24,491 bases of DNA, from assembly GCA_034430425.1 (NCBI GenBank), contig DAOUEK010000055.1:1-24491 (forward strand), written 5' to 3'. The number at the start of each line of letters is the position of its first letter. Positions within the stretch are counted from its first letter, which is position 1. The translations under genes and the position numbers were made by a program. This DNA is from WVZH01 sp034430425. GTDB lineage: Bacteria; Chloroflexota; Anaerolineae; Anaerolineales; E44-bin32. Positions 14,018 through 21,615 of the stretch are shown piece by piece. The notes below the pieces were generated by a model. That model made no database searches. It worked only from the letters and a program-made list of their open reading frames with translations, and was not told the origin of the DNA.

Positions 14018-14659
14018 TTGACTGATCGAAGCGAATTGAATCCGCCACAGGCTCACTTTATCCCATGCACCTGGAAACCCATCTCCGCGTGCGAAGATTG
14101 TTCGATCCAGGGCAAACTGATGTGTCGTTTTGAAACGATCGACCTGGCCACATTTCTGATGCTCTTTCTGCCGTTTGCGGTTGCCGTCATTGGAGGAACG
14201 ATACGTGCCGGGTATGGCAGGACCCTCTTACTCTGGCTCGCCTACTCCCTCTTGTTCTTCTTCGTCTGGGAAGCGCGAATTCTCTGCCGCCATTGTCCCA
14301 TGTGGGCGGAAGAAGGGCGCATTCTACACTGTCACGCCAATCACGGCGTCTTCAAGATCTGGAAATACGAACCCGGACCGATGAGCCGATGGGAACAAGT
14401 TCAGTTTATCGTTGGGGCATTAATCTGGATCGGGTTTCCGTTTGTGTTTCTGGTCATGGGTCGGGAGTATCTCTTGATTTTGGTCGGCCTGGCCGCGGCA
14501 GTCGGCGACGTGTTCAGCCTGCGGCGGTTTGTCTGCAGTCGCTGCATCAATTTCTCCTGCCCGATCAACACGGTACGCAAGGAATATATGGATGCCTACC
14601 TCGAGCGCAATCCGGAGATACAAGCTGCATGGGAGAGAAGCGGGTATCGGTTTGAGTGA
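14018..14659 (+). CDS. membrane protein with three Cys clusters
   Basis: The 213-residue protein has about four transmembrane helices in two hairpins and three cysteine groups. The N-terminal one contains PCTWKPISACEDC and GKLMCRF, before helix 1. The middle one is CRHCPMWAEEGRILHC, between the hairpins and followed by WKYEPGPMSRWE. The last is CSRCINFSCP, after helix 4. This pattern suggests metal or iron-sulfur binding on one face of the membrane; this is inference, as no family function is known to me. The start is a TTG at 14018 with GAGGAG about 6 bases upstream. The gap to the preceding gene is 16 bases. Compare 7809-8342. Confidence 0.7.
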   Translation: MTDRSELNPPQAHFIPCTWKPISACEDCSIQGKLMCRFETIDLATFLMLFLPFAVAVIGGTIRAGYGRTLLLWLAYSLLFFFVWEARILCRHCPMWAEEGRILHCHANHGVFKIWKYEPGPMSRWEQVQFIVGALIWIGFPFVFLVMGREYLLILVGLAAAVGDVFSLRRFVCSRCINFSCPINTVRKEYMDAYLERNPEIQAAWERSGYRFE

Positions 14660-14661
14660 TT

Positions 14662-14826
14662 CTGATCACCGATACGGGTTGAGTGACGGACAAAGTCCGT
14701 GAGCATGTGGCGCAGAATGCGCATCTGATCCACATCGTCGGGCCGGAGGATGTGGACGAGGTGATCGACTATCTGTGCTCGGAACAGGCCCGTTTGATCA
14801 CGGCCAACGTCGTTTATTTGCGATAA
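14662..14826 (+). pseudogene. C-terminal remnant of a short-chain dehydrogenase
   Basis: Directly after the Cys-rich gene, one frame reads like the end of an SDR (FabG-like) enzyme. A TDTG segment is followed by TGA at 14680-14682, then VTDKVREHV, the typical IVGPEDVDEVIDYLCSEQA and LITANVVYLR, then TAA. In SDRs of this kind the segment reads TGW-V-T, so the TGA sits where Trp (TGG) is expected. The nucleotide-binding and catalytic parts are absent from the window. This is a decayed 3' fragment, perhaps left when the Cys-rich gene was joined upstream. Confidence 0.6.
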
Positions 14827-14882
14827 TGACAATACGTGAATCCGAGAAGATTCTTCGCGGCCATTCGGCAAAGGAAAAATAC

Positions 14883-15572
14883 ATGCGTATTGTAAGAGGA
14901 ATCGGGTTTTTCATCTCTACCTTTTTAATTTACCTGGTACCGATCCTGCTGGGTTGGGGCATTACAGATTTGCGAGGTTTTTTCTCGCTGGAACCGAGAT
15001 TGGGGTACGCGATAATCGTACTTGCCCTAGCGTTCGGAGTCGGTTATCAGGCGCTGGATTCGCCTGAAGGTATCCGCGGAAGTACGGGTCGCGGGGACAA
15101 GCTGGTTTCGCGCCAGAGCGTCCTTCGTTATGTGATCACCTTTTCATTGTTCGCCGGATTGATGCTATTGCCCTGTGCAGACCGACATGAGGTAGGGACA
15201 CTGGCGGACAGCCAGTTTGTTCGCTGGATCGGCGTTGGTTTGTTTGGCTTCGGTATTGGTCTTGTGTACTGGTCGGGCCTGGCGTTGGGGCGTATGTACA
15301 GCGTGGAGGTGACGCTGCAGGAAGATCACCGTTTTATCACAGATGGACCTTTCAGCTATATCCGCCACCCGCGTTATGCCGGTGCAATCTTGATTGCTAT
15401 TGGATTGTCGCTCACATTCCGATCGTGGATCGGCCTCGTGGTCAGTGTGATTTCCATTGCGATTTTTCTGCTGCGCATTCGAGACGAAGAAGTGTTAATG
15501 GCGCAGGCGTTTGGCGAGGAATGGGAAAGGTGCTATCGACGTACGCGCCGGTTGATCCCTTTCGTATACTGA
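14883..15572 (+). CDS. ICMT-like membrane methyltransferase, second copy
   Basis: The 229-residue protein has about five transmembrane segments and the signature GPFSYIRHPRYAGAILIAIG. The C-terminal EEWERCYRRTRRLIPFVY matches the SAM-binding tail of isoprenylcysteine carboxyl methyltransferase-like enzymes. It is clearly homologous in its C-terminal half to 11300-11983 but diverged in the first 100 residues. The ATG at 14883 has AAGGA 7 bases upstream. In-frame starts at 14826 and 14775 would run back over the SDR remnant. Its substrate is unknown. A hairpin with a T tract follows at 15659-15692. Confidence 0.82.
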   Translation: MRIVRGIGFFISTFLIYLVPILLGWGITDLRGFFSLEPRLGYAIIVLALAFGVGYQALDSPEGIRGSTGRGDKLVSRQSVLRYVITFSLFAGLMLLPCADRHEVGTLADSQFVRWIGVGLFGFGIGLVYWSGLALGRMYSVEVTLQEDHRFITDGPFSYIRHPRYAGAILIAIGLSLTFRSWIGLVVSVISIAIFLLRIRDEEVLMAQAFGEEWERCYRRTRRLIPFVY

Positions 15573-15658
15573 GAATCGGGGGTCTGTAAGGCAGCAGTTT
15601 TGTTCCGTATGAAAACCGTAGTAATTGTGCATACAAACCGTCAAAAATATCGTGTGCC

Positions 15659-15692
15659 GGATGTGATATACCGTCTCACATCCTTTTTGTTT
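15659..15692 (+). terminator. intrinsic terminator or attenuator
   Basis: GGATGTGA (15659-15666), a 9-base loop, and TCACATCC (15676-15683) are followed at once by TTTTTGTTT. This is a normal intrinsic terminator 87 bases after the ICMT-like gene. It ends only two bases before the AGGAGG of the next gene, so it could instead act as an attenuator for that gene. Confidence 0.65.
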
Positions 15693-15703
15693 GCAGGAGG
15701 CGC

Positions 15704-17125
15704 ATGATGTTGAACCGCTTGATCGATTGGGTGACTGTCGAGCCGACCATTAGCCTGTTGATGACGATTACGGCGATCGTGATCTTTGGCTCTGCGTTTC
15801 GGCGATCCAAAGAGATCCCCGAAAAGTTCTGGCCTTTGTTGCGTACATTCGTCGGCGCTTTACTTGAGGTGCTGCTTTTTCTGGGATTGCTCTGGACTTT
15901 CCGTGCGATTCTCAATAACAACATCGTGACCTTCTTTTCGACTCATGGGAGCTTGAGTGAGCTTAGCCGCAGCAGCGCGCAGTCGATATGGGGACGACCG
16001 CACGTGCAGCGAGAACTCGAAATCGACCATTATCGTGAGTATACGGTACAGGAAGAAATACCCAGAGAAGATCTCTCAGAAGAGCCGGTTTACAAGACGG
16101 TGGAGGTGCGTGAGGCGGTGCCGCAAAACAGCATCATCGGTTTTCGCGGTGATATCTACTTAACCGCAAGTGAACGCGAAAAGGGGTATGCGCTTTATAG
16201 TGGTTATATCATCGACGCCACGTACGAGTATCGTGTGATCAACCATTCAGAATACGAAACAGAAGCCATTTTCTCGTTTCCGCTTTCCCCCGACCAGACA
16301 ATGCACGAGGACTTCCAGATCACCGTGAATGGGGAGGACATTGGCTCGGATCTGGAAATTTATATCAAGGACAGGGTCAGTTGGACAGATTACATGAAGC
16401 CTGGTGAGGAGTTCACTATTGTAGTGAGTTACACCTCACGGGGCATGGATACGTATTACTATCAAATCCCCACCCAGCGGAATATTCAGGACTTTGCCCT
16501 CACGCTGACGATCGATCGTCTGCCGGTGGATTTAATCAATTATCCCGACCTCTGCCTCACGCCTACCAATATCCGGGCTACTGCAGACGGAGAAGGGTCC
16601 ATTTTAACCTGGGAATTGGATGATGCCATCACCAAGGCCGGTATGGGTGTCTCCTTCCCACAGCCCGAACAGCCCGGTGCGAAGGTGCTGCGTGTTTTGG
16701 TTAACAGTCCCTATGCCATAACCCTGCTGGCAACGATGCTGGCGCTGACCCTGTTGATCTTGGGGCGGCCGGTTCAGTTCATCGACCTGGCCTTGTTGTC
16801 TGCTGCCTACTGCGTGCAGTTCCTCATCATGGCTTCCGTGAGTGATTTCTTCTTCGGCTTTTGGGGGTCGCTGATCCTGGGAATTGCATTGACCGGGGCT
16901 ATGACCTATCTTCTCTTCCGACGACTGACGTCCAAGCTGCTTCGGGTGTTGATCTACATTCTGGTGGCTTTCTTTGCCATCGTATACCCACTCTCGGGGT
17001 TCCTATCGTTGCCCGCGCACGTCAATGCCTTTGATAATCTCGTCATGGTTGGCCTGATCGTGTATCTGTTTGGCCTGTCCCTGTACGCGCGGGTCACGAG
17101 TGGGAATCACCTGTCACCATCGTAA
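15704..17125 (+). CDS. CreD-like inner membrane protein
   Basis: The 473-residue product has two N-terminal transmembrane helices (about residues 15-70), a large extracytoplasmic beta-rich domain (about 85-335) and five or six C-terminal helices (about 340-470). The soluble domain includes IIGFRGDIYLTASEREKGY, YEYRVINHSEYETEA and FSFPLSPDQ. The last part, with GRPVQFIDLALLSAAY and repeated small-residue helices, recalls the C-terminus of the E. coli CreD family, which is implicated in envelope stress. The topology match is good and the sequence match modest. Starts at 15704 and 15707 are both possible behind AGGAGG at 15695-15700; the second has the better spacing. Confidence 0.6.
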   Translation: MMLNRLIDWVTVEPTISLLMTITAIVIFGSAFRRSKEIPEKFWPLLRTFVGALLEVLLFLGLLWTFRAILNNNIVTFFSTHGSLSELSRSSAQSIWGRPHVQRELEIDHYREYTVQEEIPREDLSEEPVYKTVEVREAVPQNSIIGFRGDIYLTASEREKGYALYSGYIIDATYEYRVINHSEYETEAIFSFPLSPDQTMHEDFQITVNGEDIGSDLEIYIKDRVSWTDYMKPGEEFTIVVSYTSRGMDTYYYQIPTQRNIQDFALTLTIDRLPVDLINYPDLCLTPTNIRATADGEGSILTWELDDAITKAGMGVSFPQPEQPGAKVLRVLVNSPYAITLLATMLALTLLILGRPVQFIDLALLSAAYCVQFLIMASVSDFFFGFWGSLILGIALTGAMTYLLFRRLTSKLLRVLIYILVAFFAIVYPLSGFLSLPAHVNAFDNLVMVGLIVYLFGLSLYARVTSGNHLSPS

Positions 17126-17261
17126 AGCGGGGCGGTTTAAACTCGATTTGAGCGCAATCCGTTCCATACAAGTCTTTTTGCTTACAATGATTCGACTCTC
17201 GATCATCTGAGTCTTGAAGTGCTTTACATCTCAGTAGGATCGATCCTGTGTGATCTTCATC

Positions 17262-17294
17262 GAATCCACCACGTTTTAGAGACGTGGTGGATTC
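17262..17294. terminator. 13-base-pair perfect hairpin
   Basis: GAATCCACCACGT (17262-17274), a 7-base loop, and ACGTGGTGGATTC (17282-17294) form a perfect 13-pair stem. It lies about 137 bases after the CreD-like gene. The T-poor sequence after it makes Rho-independent termination uncertain, so it may stabilise the RNA end or serve as a bidirectional terminator. Confidence 0.45.
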
Positions 17295-17372
17295 ACTCTA
17301 TGTATCTTTTGCGAAGCAATTTGGGATTCTGAGTGTTATATCCTGAGAGATGTAGCATATATCATCTCCATA

Positions 17373-17390
17373 CGACAAATTCAATTGTCG
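17373..17390. promoter_or_regulatory. inverted repeat upstream of the redox operon
   Basis: CGACAA (17373-17378) and TTGTCG (17385-17390) flank six bases about 95 bases ahead of the FAD oxidoreductase start. The spacing fits a dimeric repressor or activator site. No consensus is recognised. Confidence 0.3.
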
Positions 17391-17483
17391 GTTCGTGACT
17401 CGAATGTTCGTTTTATTTCTGGACGGATTGTCAAAGAAGTTATAACACGTTCTTGTGGCAACCTTGATTGAAGGAGAGACTCC

Positions 17484-19055
17484 ATGGCAGATGAAACGCA
17501 ACAACAAATCCGGGAGGCATACGACTGCGTTGTCGTTGGCGCGGGGAACGGCGGATTGGCCGCGGCGGCGCGCCTGGCGGTTGCGGGCAAACGCGTCCTG
17601 CTCCTCGAACAGCACAACATCCCGGGCGGGTTTGCCTCCAGTTTCCGGCGCGGCAGGTTCGAATTCGAAGTCTCCCTGCACCAGTTCGCCGACATCGGAC
17701 CATCCACGAACAGCGGCAGCGTGCGCGAGTTTTTCGAGAACGAACTCGGTATCTATCTGGATTGGGTCGAGGTGCCCGAGGCGTTCCGTTTGATCCTCAC
17801 CGATCCGGACGATGCGCTGGACATCACCATGCCTTACGGCGTGGATGCCTTCGTCGATGCGCTCGAAGAAGCCGTTCCGGGAAGCAAGGATTCCGTGACC
17901 AAGTATCTTGCGCTTTGCCAGGAGGTGCTGGAAGGTCTCGCCTACGTGGGCAAATCTCGCGGCAACCCCGATCGAAAGCTCCTGCTCACCCAACATGCCA
18001 ATTTCCTCAAGACCGCACCGTACACCGTCGATCAAGTCGCCGAGGCACTCAAAGTCCCCGAGCAAGCGCAAAAAATCCTGCATGCACAATGGTCCTACAT
18101 TGGTGTTCCCACGAATCGATTGAATTTCACCATCTTCGGCGGCATGTTGATCAAGTTCATCACTTTCGGCGCATGGATCCCCCGGCAGCGTTCCCATGAG
18201 ATCGCGCTGGCCTTCGACGCCAGAATCCGGGAATTGGGGGGTGAAATCCAGTACAACACGCGTGTCGAGGATATTCTGGTCGAAGATGGAAAGGTTGTCG
18301 GGGTGCTGACTTCCAATGGGGATCGCATTGCAACCGAATACGTGGTCGCCAATGTGTCCCCCACGCTGGTCTACAACCAGCTGATCCATCCGAAATCGGA
18401 GCTCCCGGCGATTGCGCTGCAGGAGTGCAATGCACGTGTGCATGGTCTCAGCGGCTTTGTGGTCTACCTGGGATTGGATGCTCCGGCGGAGGAGATCGGG
18501 CTGGGGGAATACAGTTTCATGGTCTATCGGAACATGGACACCGCCGCCGGTTATGAATCCTTCAGAACGCTGGAGGCACCCGATCTGCAGGCTGTGGTGT
18601 GTCTGAACAACGCCATCCCGGATTGCTCGCCGCCGGGCACATCGATCGTCTTCATCACCACGCTCTACCGGCCGGAAGCCTGGCATAATGTCAAGCCGCA
18701 GGATTATGTGAAGCTGAAAAATAAGATCGCCCTGGATTTGATCACCGATCTCGAAGCGGCCACCGGCGCCTCGCTGCGGGAGCACATCGAGGAGTTCGAG
18801 GTGGCCACTCCGCAGACTTTCGCCCGCTACACGGGGAGTAACGACGGCAATATCTATGGCTACGAGCCGGAACCATGGGATTCACTCCTGCCGCGCATGA
18901 TGATGCTGTCGGAGGATCAACACATCGGCGGCTTGCAGTTCAGCGGCGGTTCCGCTTTCCGCTGCCTGGGGTACAGCAGCAGTTTCTTGTCGGGACAGGT
19001 GGGGGCATTGTTGACGTTGCGAGAGATGAAGGAAAGAGGAGGCGAAGCATCATGA
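17484..19055 (+). CDS. CrtI-type FAD-dependent oxidoreductase
   Basis: This 523-residue flavoprotein belongs to the phytoene desaturase/retinol saturase group of the amine oxidase superfamily. The N-terminal dinucleotide-binding motif is VVVGAGNGGLAAAARLA, followed by LLLEQHNIPGGFASSF. A mid-protein VEDILVEDGKVVGV strand and a C-terminal GGLQFSGGSAFRCLGYS complete the FAD site. Such enzymes saturate, desaturate or isomerise polyene or isoprenoid chains. Geranylgeranyl-type reductases and thiol-linked relatives look similar, so the substrate is open. The ATG at 17484 follows GGAGAG. It overlaps the ferredoxin reductase gene by ATGA, implying coupled translation and a shared electron pathway. 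Confidence 0.85.
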   Translation: MADETQQQIREAYDCVVVGAGNGGLAAAARLAVAGKRVLLLEQHNIPGGFASSFRRGRFEFEVSLHQFADIGPSTNSGSVREFFENELGIYLDWVEVPEAFRLILTDPDDALDITMPYGVDAFVDALEEAVPGSKDSVTKYLALCQEVLEGLAYVGKSRGNPDRKLLLTQHANFLKTAPYTVDQVAEALKVPEQAQKILHAQWSYIGVPTNRLNFTIFGGMLIKFITFGAWIPRQRSHEIALAFDARIRELGGEIQYNTRVEDILVEDGKVVGVLTSNGDRIATEYVVANVSPTLVYNQLIHPKSELPAIALQECNARVHGLSGFVVYLGLDAPAEEIGLGEYSFMVYRNMDTAAGYESFRTLEAPDLQAVVCLNNAIPDCSPPGTSIVFITTLYRPEAWHNVKPQDYVKLKNKIALDLITDLEAATGASLREHIEEFEVATPQTFARYTGSNDGNIYGYEPEPWDSLLPRMMMLSEDQHIGGLQFSGGSAFRCLGYSSSFLSGQVGALLTLREMKERGGEAS

Positions 19056-20275
19056 AAATCAGCGTCAAGGGATCCCTTCGCGATCTGTTCGGTTTTATCC
19101 GCCTGGCCTCCTCGCGCCGCAAGCGTTTCAGCAAGGCGCCGGTGCAGTCCATCGATCTGAGACCGGTGAACAAGTTGGCCGGGCAGCTTCATCCCAAGCG
19201 TCAAAACCTCGTCATTACGAACATCCGGGACGAAACTCGGACGACCAGGACGTTCCGCCTGGCACCCGATCCCGATGCGGACACGAAATCGTTGGCCTAC
19301 TTTCGGGCGGGGCAGTACCTCAGCCTGAAAGTTGAAGTCGATCAAGTAGTGATCACCCGGCCTTATTCGATCTCGTCCGCGCCAGATGAAGCTTTGGGTG
19401 AGAATGGTTATTACGAGATCACGATCCGCAAAGTCGATGACGGCTTCTTTACGCCCCTCATTTGGGAGAACTGGTCCGTCGGGACGAAGGTGATCGCTTC
19501 GGGACCATGCGGGCAGTTTTACCACGAGCCGATACGGGACGGGGACAAGATCGTTGGTCTGGCCGGCGGTTCGGGAATTACACCTTTTTGTTCGATGGCG
19601 AAAGAAATCGCATCCGGGGAGATGGATGCTGAACTGCTCCTGCTTTACGGCAGCAGCGATAAGGACGATATTGTGTTTTATGAATTGCTCGGGGAGCTTG
19701 AAGCGAAGTCTGAGGGCAAGCTCAAGGTCGTGCACGTATTGAGCTGCAACGAAGCGCCGCTGCCGGATTGCGAGCAGGGCTTCATCACCGCTGATTTGAT
19801 CAAGAAGTATGCCGACGTAAATGCCAGCACGTTTTTCCTCTGCGGACCGCAAGCGATGTATGAATTTGTGCTGCAAGAATTGGCGGCGTTCGATCTTCCG
19901 CCTAAATGCATCCGGCGTGAAGTGTACGGCGAAGTGTGCGATGTCACCCAGGTGCCGGGTTTTCCGCTGGCGATGGCTGATAAACGCTTTGATCTGACTG
20001 TCCACATCGGCGGTCTCACGGCAGTTATACCCGGCCAGGCCGCGGAAACCGTGCTTGTCGCCATGGAGCGGGCCGGTTTAGCGCCGCCTTCGGAGTGCCG
20101 TTCGGGAACCTGTGGGGTCTGTCACTCGATGCTCGTTGCCGGTGATGTGTATGTTTATCCGGATGATGACGGCCGGAGGGCTGCAGACCGGCAGTTTGGC
20201 TACATCCACCCATGTTCGTCCTATCCGATCTCAGATCTGGAGATATCGGTCTCACGAAGCACTGAATTTGCGTGA
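19052..20275 (+). CDS. FAD/NAD(P) reductase fused to [2Fe-2S] ferredoxin
   Basis: The 407-residue protein has three modules. The first is a flavin domain with RPYSISSAP, which binds FAD. The second is a nicotinamide domain with GLAGGSGITPFCSM and FFLCGPQAMYEFV. The third is a C-terminal plant-type ferredoxin with Cys349, Cys354, Cys357 and Cys388 (CRSGTCGVC, then HPCSS). This is the Hcr/phenol hydroxylase reductase arrangement that moves electrons from NAD(P)H through FAD to [2Fe-2S]. About 50 residues of basic N-terminal extension precede the usual start of homology. The ATG at 19052 overlaps the stop of the flavoprotein gene and has GAGGAGG upstream. It probably reduces the flavoprotein or the small Cys protein that follows. 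Confidence 0.9.
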   Translation: MKISVKGSLRDLFGFIRLASSRRKRFSKAPVQSIDLRPVNKLAGQLHPKRQNLVITNIRDETRTTRTFRLAPDPDADTKSLAYFRAGQYLSLKVEVDQVVITRPYSISSAPDEALGENGYYEITIRKVDDGFFTPLIWENWSVGTKVIASGPCGQFYHEPIRDGDKIVGLAGGSGITPFCSMAKEIASGEMDAELLLLYGSSDKDDIVFYELLGELEAKSEGKLKVVHVLSCNEAPLPDCEQGFITADLIKKYADVNASTFFLCGPQAMYEFVLQELAAFDLPPKCIRREVYGEVCDVTQVPGFPLAMADKRFDLTVHIGGLTAVIPGQAAETVLVAMERAGLAPPSECRSGTCGVCHSMLVAGDVYVYPDDDGRRAADRQFGYIHPCSSYPISDLEISVSRSTEFA

Positions 20276-20305
20276 ACGCAGTAATACCAGCATGAAGGGT
20301 TTGAG

Positions 20306-20545
20306 ATGGAATCACAAAACAGAAGGCTCAACGGGGCGAATATGGATATCGACCTGACAACCCCGGAGAATGATATTGGATGGAAACAGGATGCTTGTCC
20401 GTGGAATGTAGCCGAAAGCACCTCGGATCATCGCTGTGCGGTGAAGAACGTGTCCATCTGTCCTTACTTTTGTGGAATTGAATTTCAAGATCGTGTGTTG
20501 TGCTGTTATCCGCATGAAAATCCACGTCGACAGGTAGACGAATAA
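20306..20545 (+). CDS. small six-cysteine protein of the redox operon
   Basis: The 79-residue soluble protein has a conserved-looking core, DACPWNVAES, HRCAVKNVSICPYFCGIEF and VLCCYPHENP, holding six cysteines in 45 residues. The spacing could hold an iron-sulfur cluster or zinc; this is inference. I recall similar unnamed proteins beside redox genes but no function. The ATG at 20306 has AAGGG 6 bases upstream; the ATG at 20342 would still keep the core. It begins 30 bases after the ferredoxin reductase gene with no terminator between, so it is likely the third gene of that operon and a candidate electron carrier or assembly partner. Confidence 0.7.
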   Translation: MESQNRRLNGANMDIDLTTPENDIGWKQDACPWNVAESTSDHRCAVKNVSICPYFCGIEFQDRVLCCYPHENPRRQVDE

Positions 20546-20590
20546 TACGATCATCGCTACACAGACCGGAGAAAGTCTTCGCAGGTCGAG

Positions 20591-20689
20591 ATGGTTGATG
20601 GGGAGGAATTCAACTTGAGAGAGGAAAATCCGGCAACACGAGGTCGTTATTCTTCATCCTATGATATCGATACAAAGCGGGGAGTATGA
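20591..20689 (+). CDS. possible small ORF coupled to the next gene
   Basis: A 32-codon frame begins with ATG at 20591 (or TTG at 20615, which has GGGGAGG 10 bases upstream). It ends in a TGA that overlaps the ATG of the membrane gene as ATGA. The product would be charged, with no recognised motif. It may be a leader that couples translation, or chance. A similar mini-ORF precedes the gene at 3608. Confidence 0.25.
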   Translation: MVDGEEFNLREENPATRGRYSSSYDIDTKRGV

Positions 20690-21357
20690 AAATGCTGAAA
20701 TCTATGAACCAGGAAGATCGAATTGTCGTCGGCTCGCTTCTACTTACAATCGTAGGCATTATCGTGGGGGCGTTTTTGGCAGCACCGTGGATGTATGGAG
20801 CGACTACCATCGTGGTCATTGTGCTGCTGATCATCGGGTGGCGGGTGAGCGGCAGCCAGCGTCTGGCATGGTTGTTGTTGTTTGGTTTGGTGGCCGGACT
20901 TCTCGAACTGTGGGCGGATTGGATACACGTGGAGCATTTCGGATCGTTGGTGTATACCGATTACTTCGGTGTGCGCTTGCTGTCCTCGCCGGTGTACATG
21001 CCCGTCGGCTGGTGGTTGACGTGCGTGCAGTTCGGTTATATTGCGCTGCGGCTGAGCGAACGATGGGGGCAGTGGAAAACCGCAGGACTCGTGGCCTTAT
21101 TGGGAATGGGTCTGCCGCCATGGTATGAGGAATTCGCCGCACCGGCGCGGGCGTGGTACTACACAACAAGCCGCTTGATGTTGTCGAACACACCGGTGTG
21201 GATCATCCTGACCTATGGGGGCTGCATGTTCGGTGTTGCCATGATGGTTCTGGTGAATTACCATGCGAAGGCATGGGCCAAGGCGGTGGCGGCAGGATGG
21301 TTCACTGCAGCAGGTTTCATGCTTTCCGGTGTGTTCTGGTATTCATTGTTAGGTTAG
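20686..21357 (+). CDS. polytopic membrane protein, possibly carotenoid-pathway-like
   Basis: The 223-residue product has about seven transmembrane segments. Membrane-embedded acidic and aromatic residues lie in LELWADWIHVEHF, LVYTDYFGVRLLSSPVYMPVGWW and LPPWYEEFAAPARAWYY. This pattern recalls uncharacterised families related in layout to carotenoid hydratase or lycopene cyclase-type membrane enzymes, where such acidic residues are catalytic. The link is weak but fits the CrtI-type flavoprotein upstream. The ATG at 20686 follows a GGGGAG-type site; the ATG at 20692 is an alternative. The 141-base gap from the Cys-rich gene leaves co-transcription open. Confidence 0.6.
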   Translation: MKMLKSMNQEDRIVVGSLLLTIVGIIVGAFLAAPWMYGATTIVVIVLLIIGWRVSGSQRLAWLLLFGLVAGLLELWADWIHVEHFGSLVYTDYFGVRLLSSPVYMPVGWWLTCVQFGYIALRLSERWGQWKTAGLVALLGMGLPPWYEEFAAPARAWYYTTSRLMLSNTPVWIILTYGGCMFGVAMMVLVNYHAKAWAKAVAAGWFTAAGFMLSGVFWYSLLG

Positions 21358-21439
21358 GCAGATCAGACAAGATCGACTGAATCGATATCGCCTTGGTTGA
21401 CGGATCGCTATTTATGATCCGGGGTGACGAGGAAATGTT

Positions 21440-21605
21440 ATGGCTGACGTCGTGTGCATGGGCGGACTGCTGATCGATTTCGTGCCCACCGAATCTGGTG
21501 TGGCGCTCGTTGATGCATCCGCTCTTTAAGAAAGCTCCCGGGGGTGCGACGGCCAACGTGGCTGTGGGTCTGTCCGGATTGGGAATCTCATCCACCACGA
21601 TATGA
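21440..21605 (+). pseudogene. PfkB/fructokinase N-terminal remnant
   Basis: From ATG 21440, behind GAGG, the frame reads MADVVCMGGLLIDFVPTESG and stops at TAA 21527. In the next frame, from 21525, it continues FKKAPGGATANVAVGL, SGLGISSTTI and stops at TGA 21603. Together these are the first 55 residues of a PfkB-family sugar kinase, including the GGATANVA substrate-binding signature. Beyond that only RV remains before homology is lost; the ATP-binding half is missing. One frameshift, one stop and a truncation show this is a dead gene. Confidence 0.7.
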
Positions 21606-21615
21606 AGGGTGAGAT

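Larger units (their letters stand above)
17126..17483. other. intergenic region with several inverted repeats
   Basis: This 358-base gap between the CreD-like gene and the redox operon has no credible gene. It holds a 12-base perfect palindrome (AGGATCGATCCT, 17236-17247), the hairpin at 17262-17294 and the repeat at 17373-17390. It should contain the operon promoter, but no clean -35/-10 pair was found. Confidence 0.5.

Noticed and set aside
17298..18785. 495-codon minus-strand frame
   Set aside because: It is antisense to the CrtI-type gene, has no family motif and is rich in low-probability residues; it arises from the codon bias of the real gene.
18917..20005. 362-codon minus-strand frame
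   Set aside because: It is antisense to the ferredoxin reductase gene, whose motifs are unmistakable.
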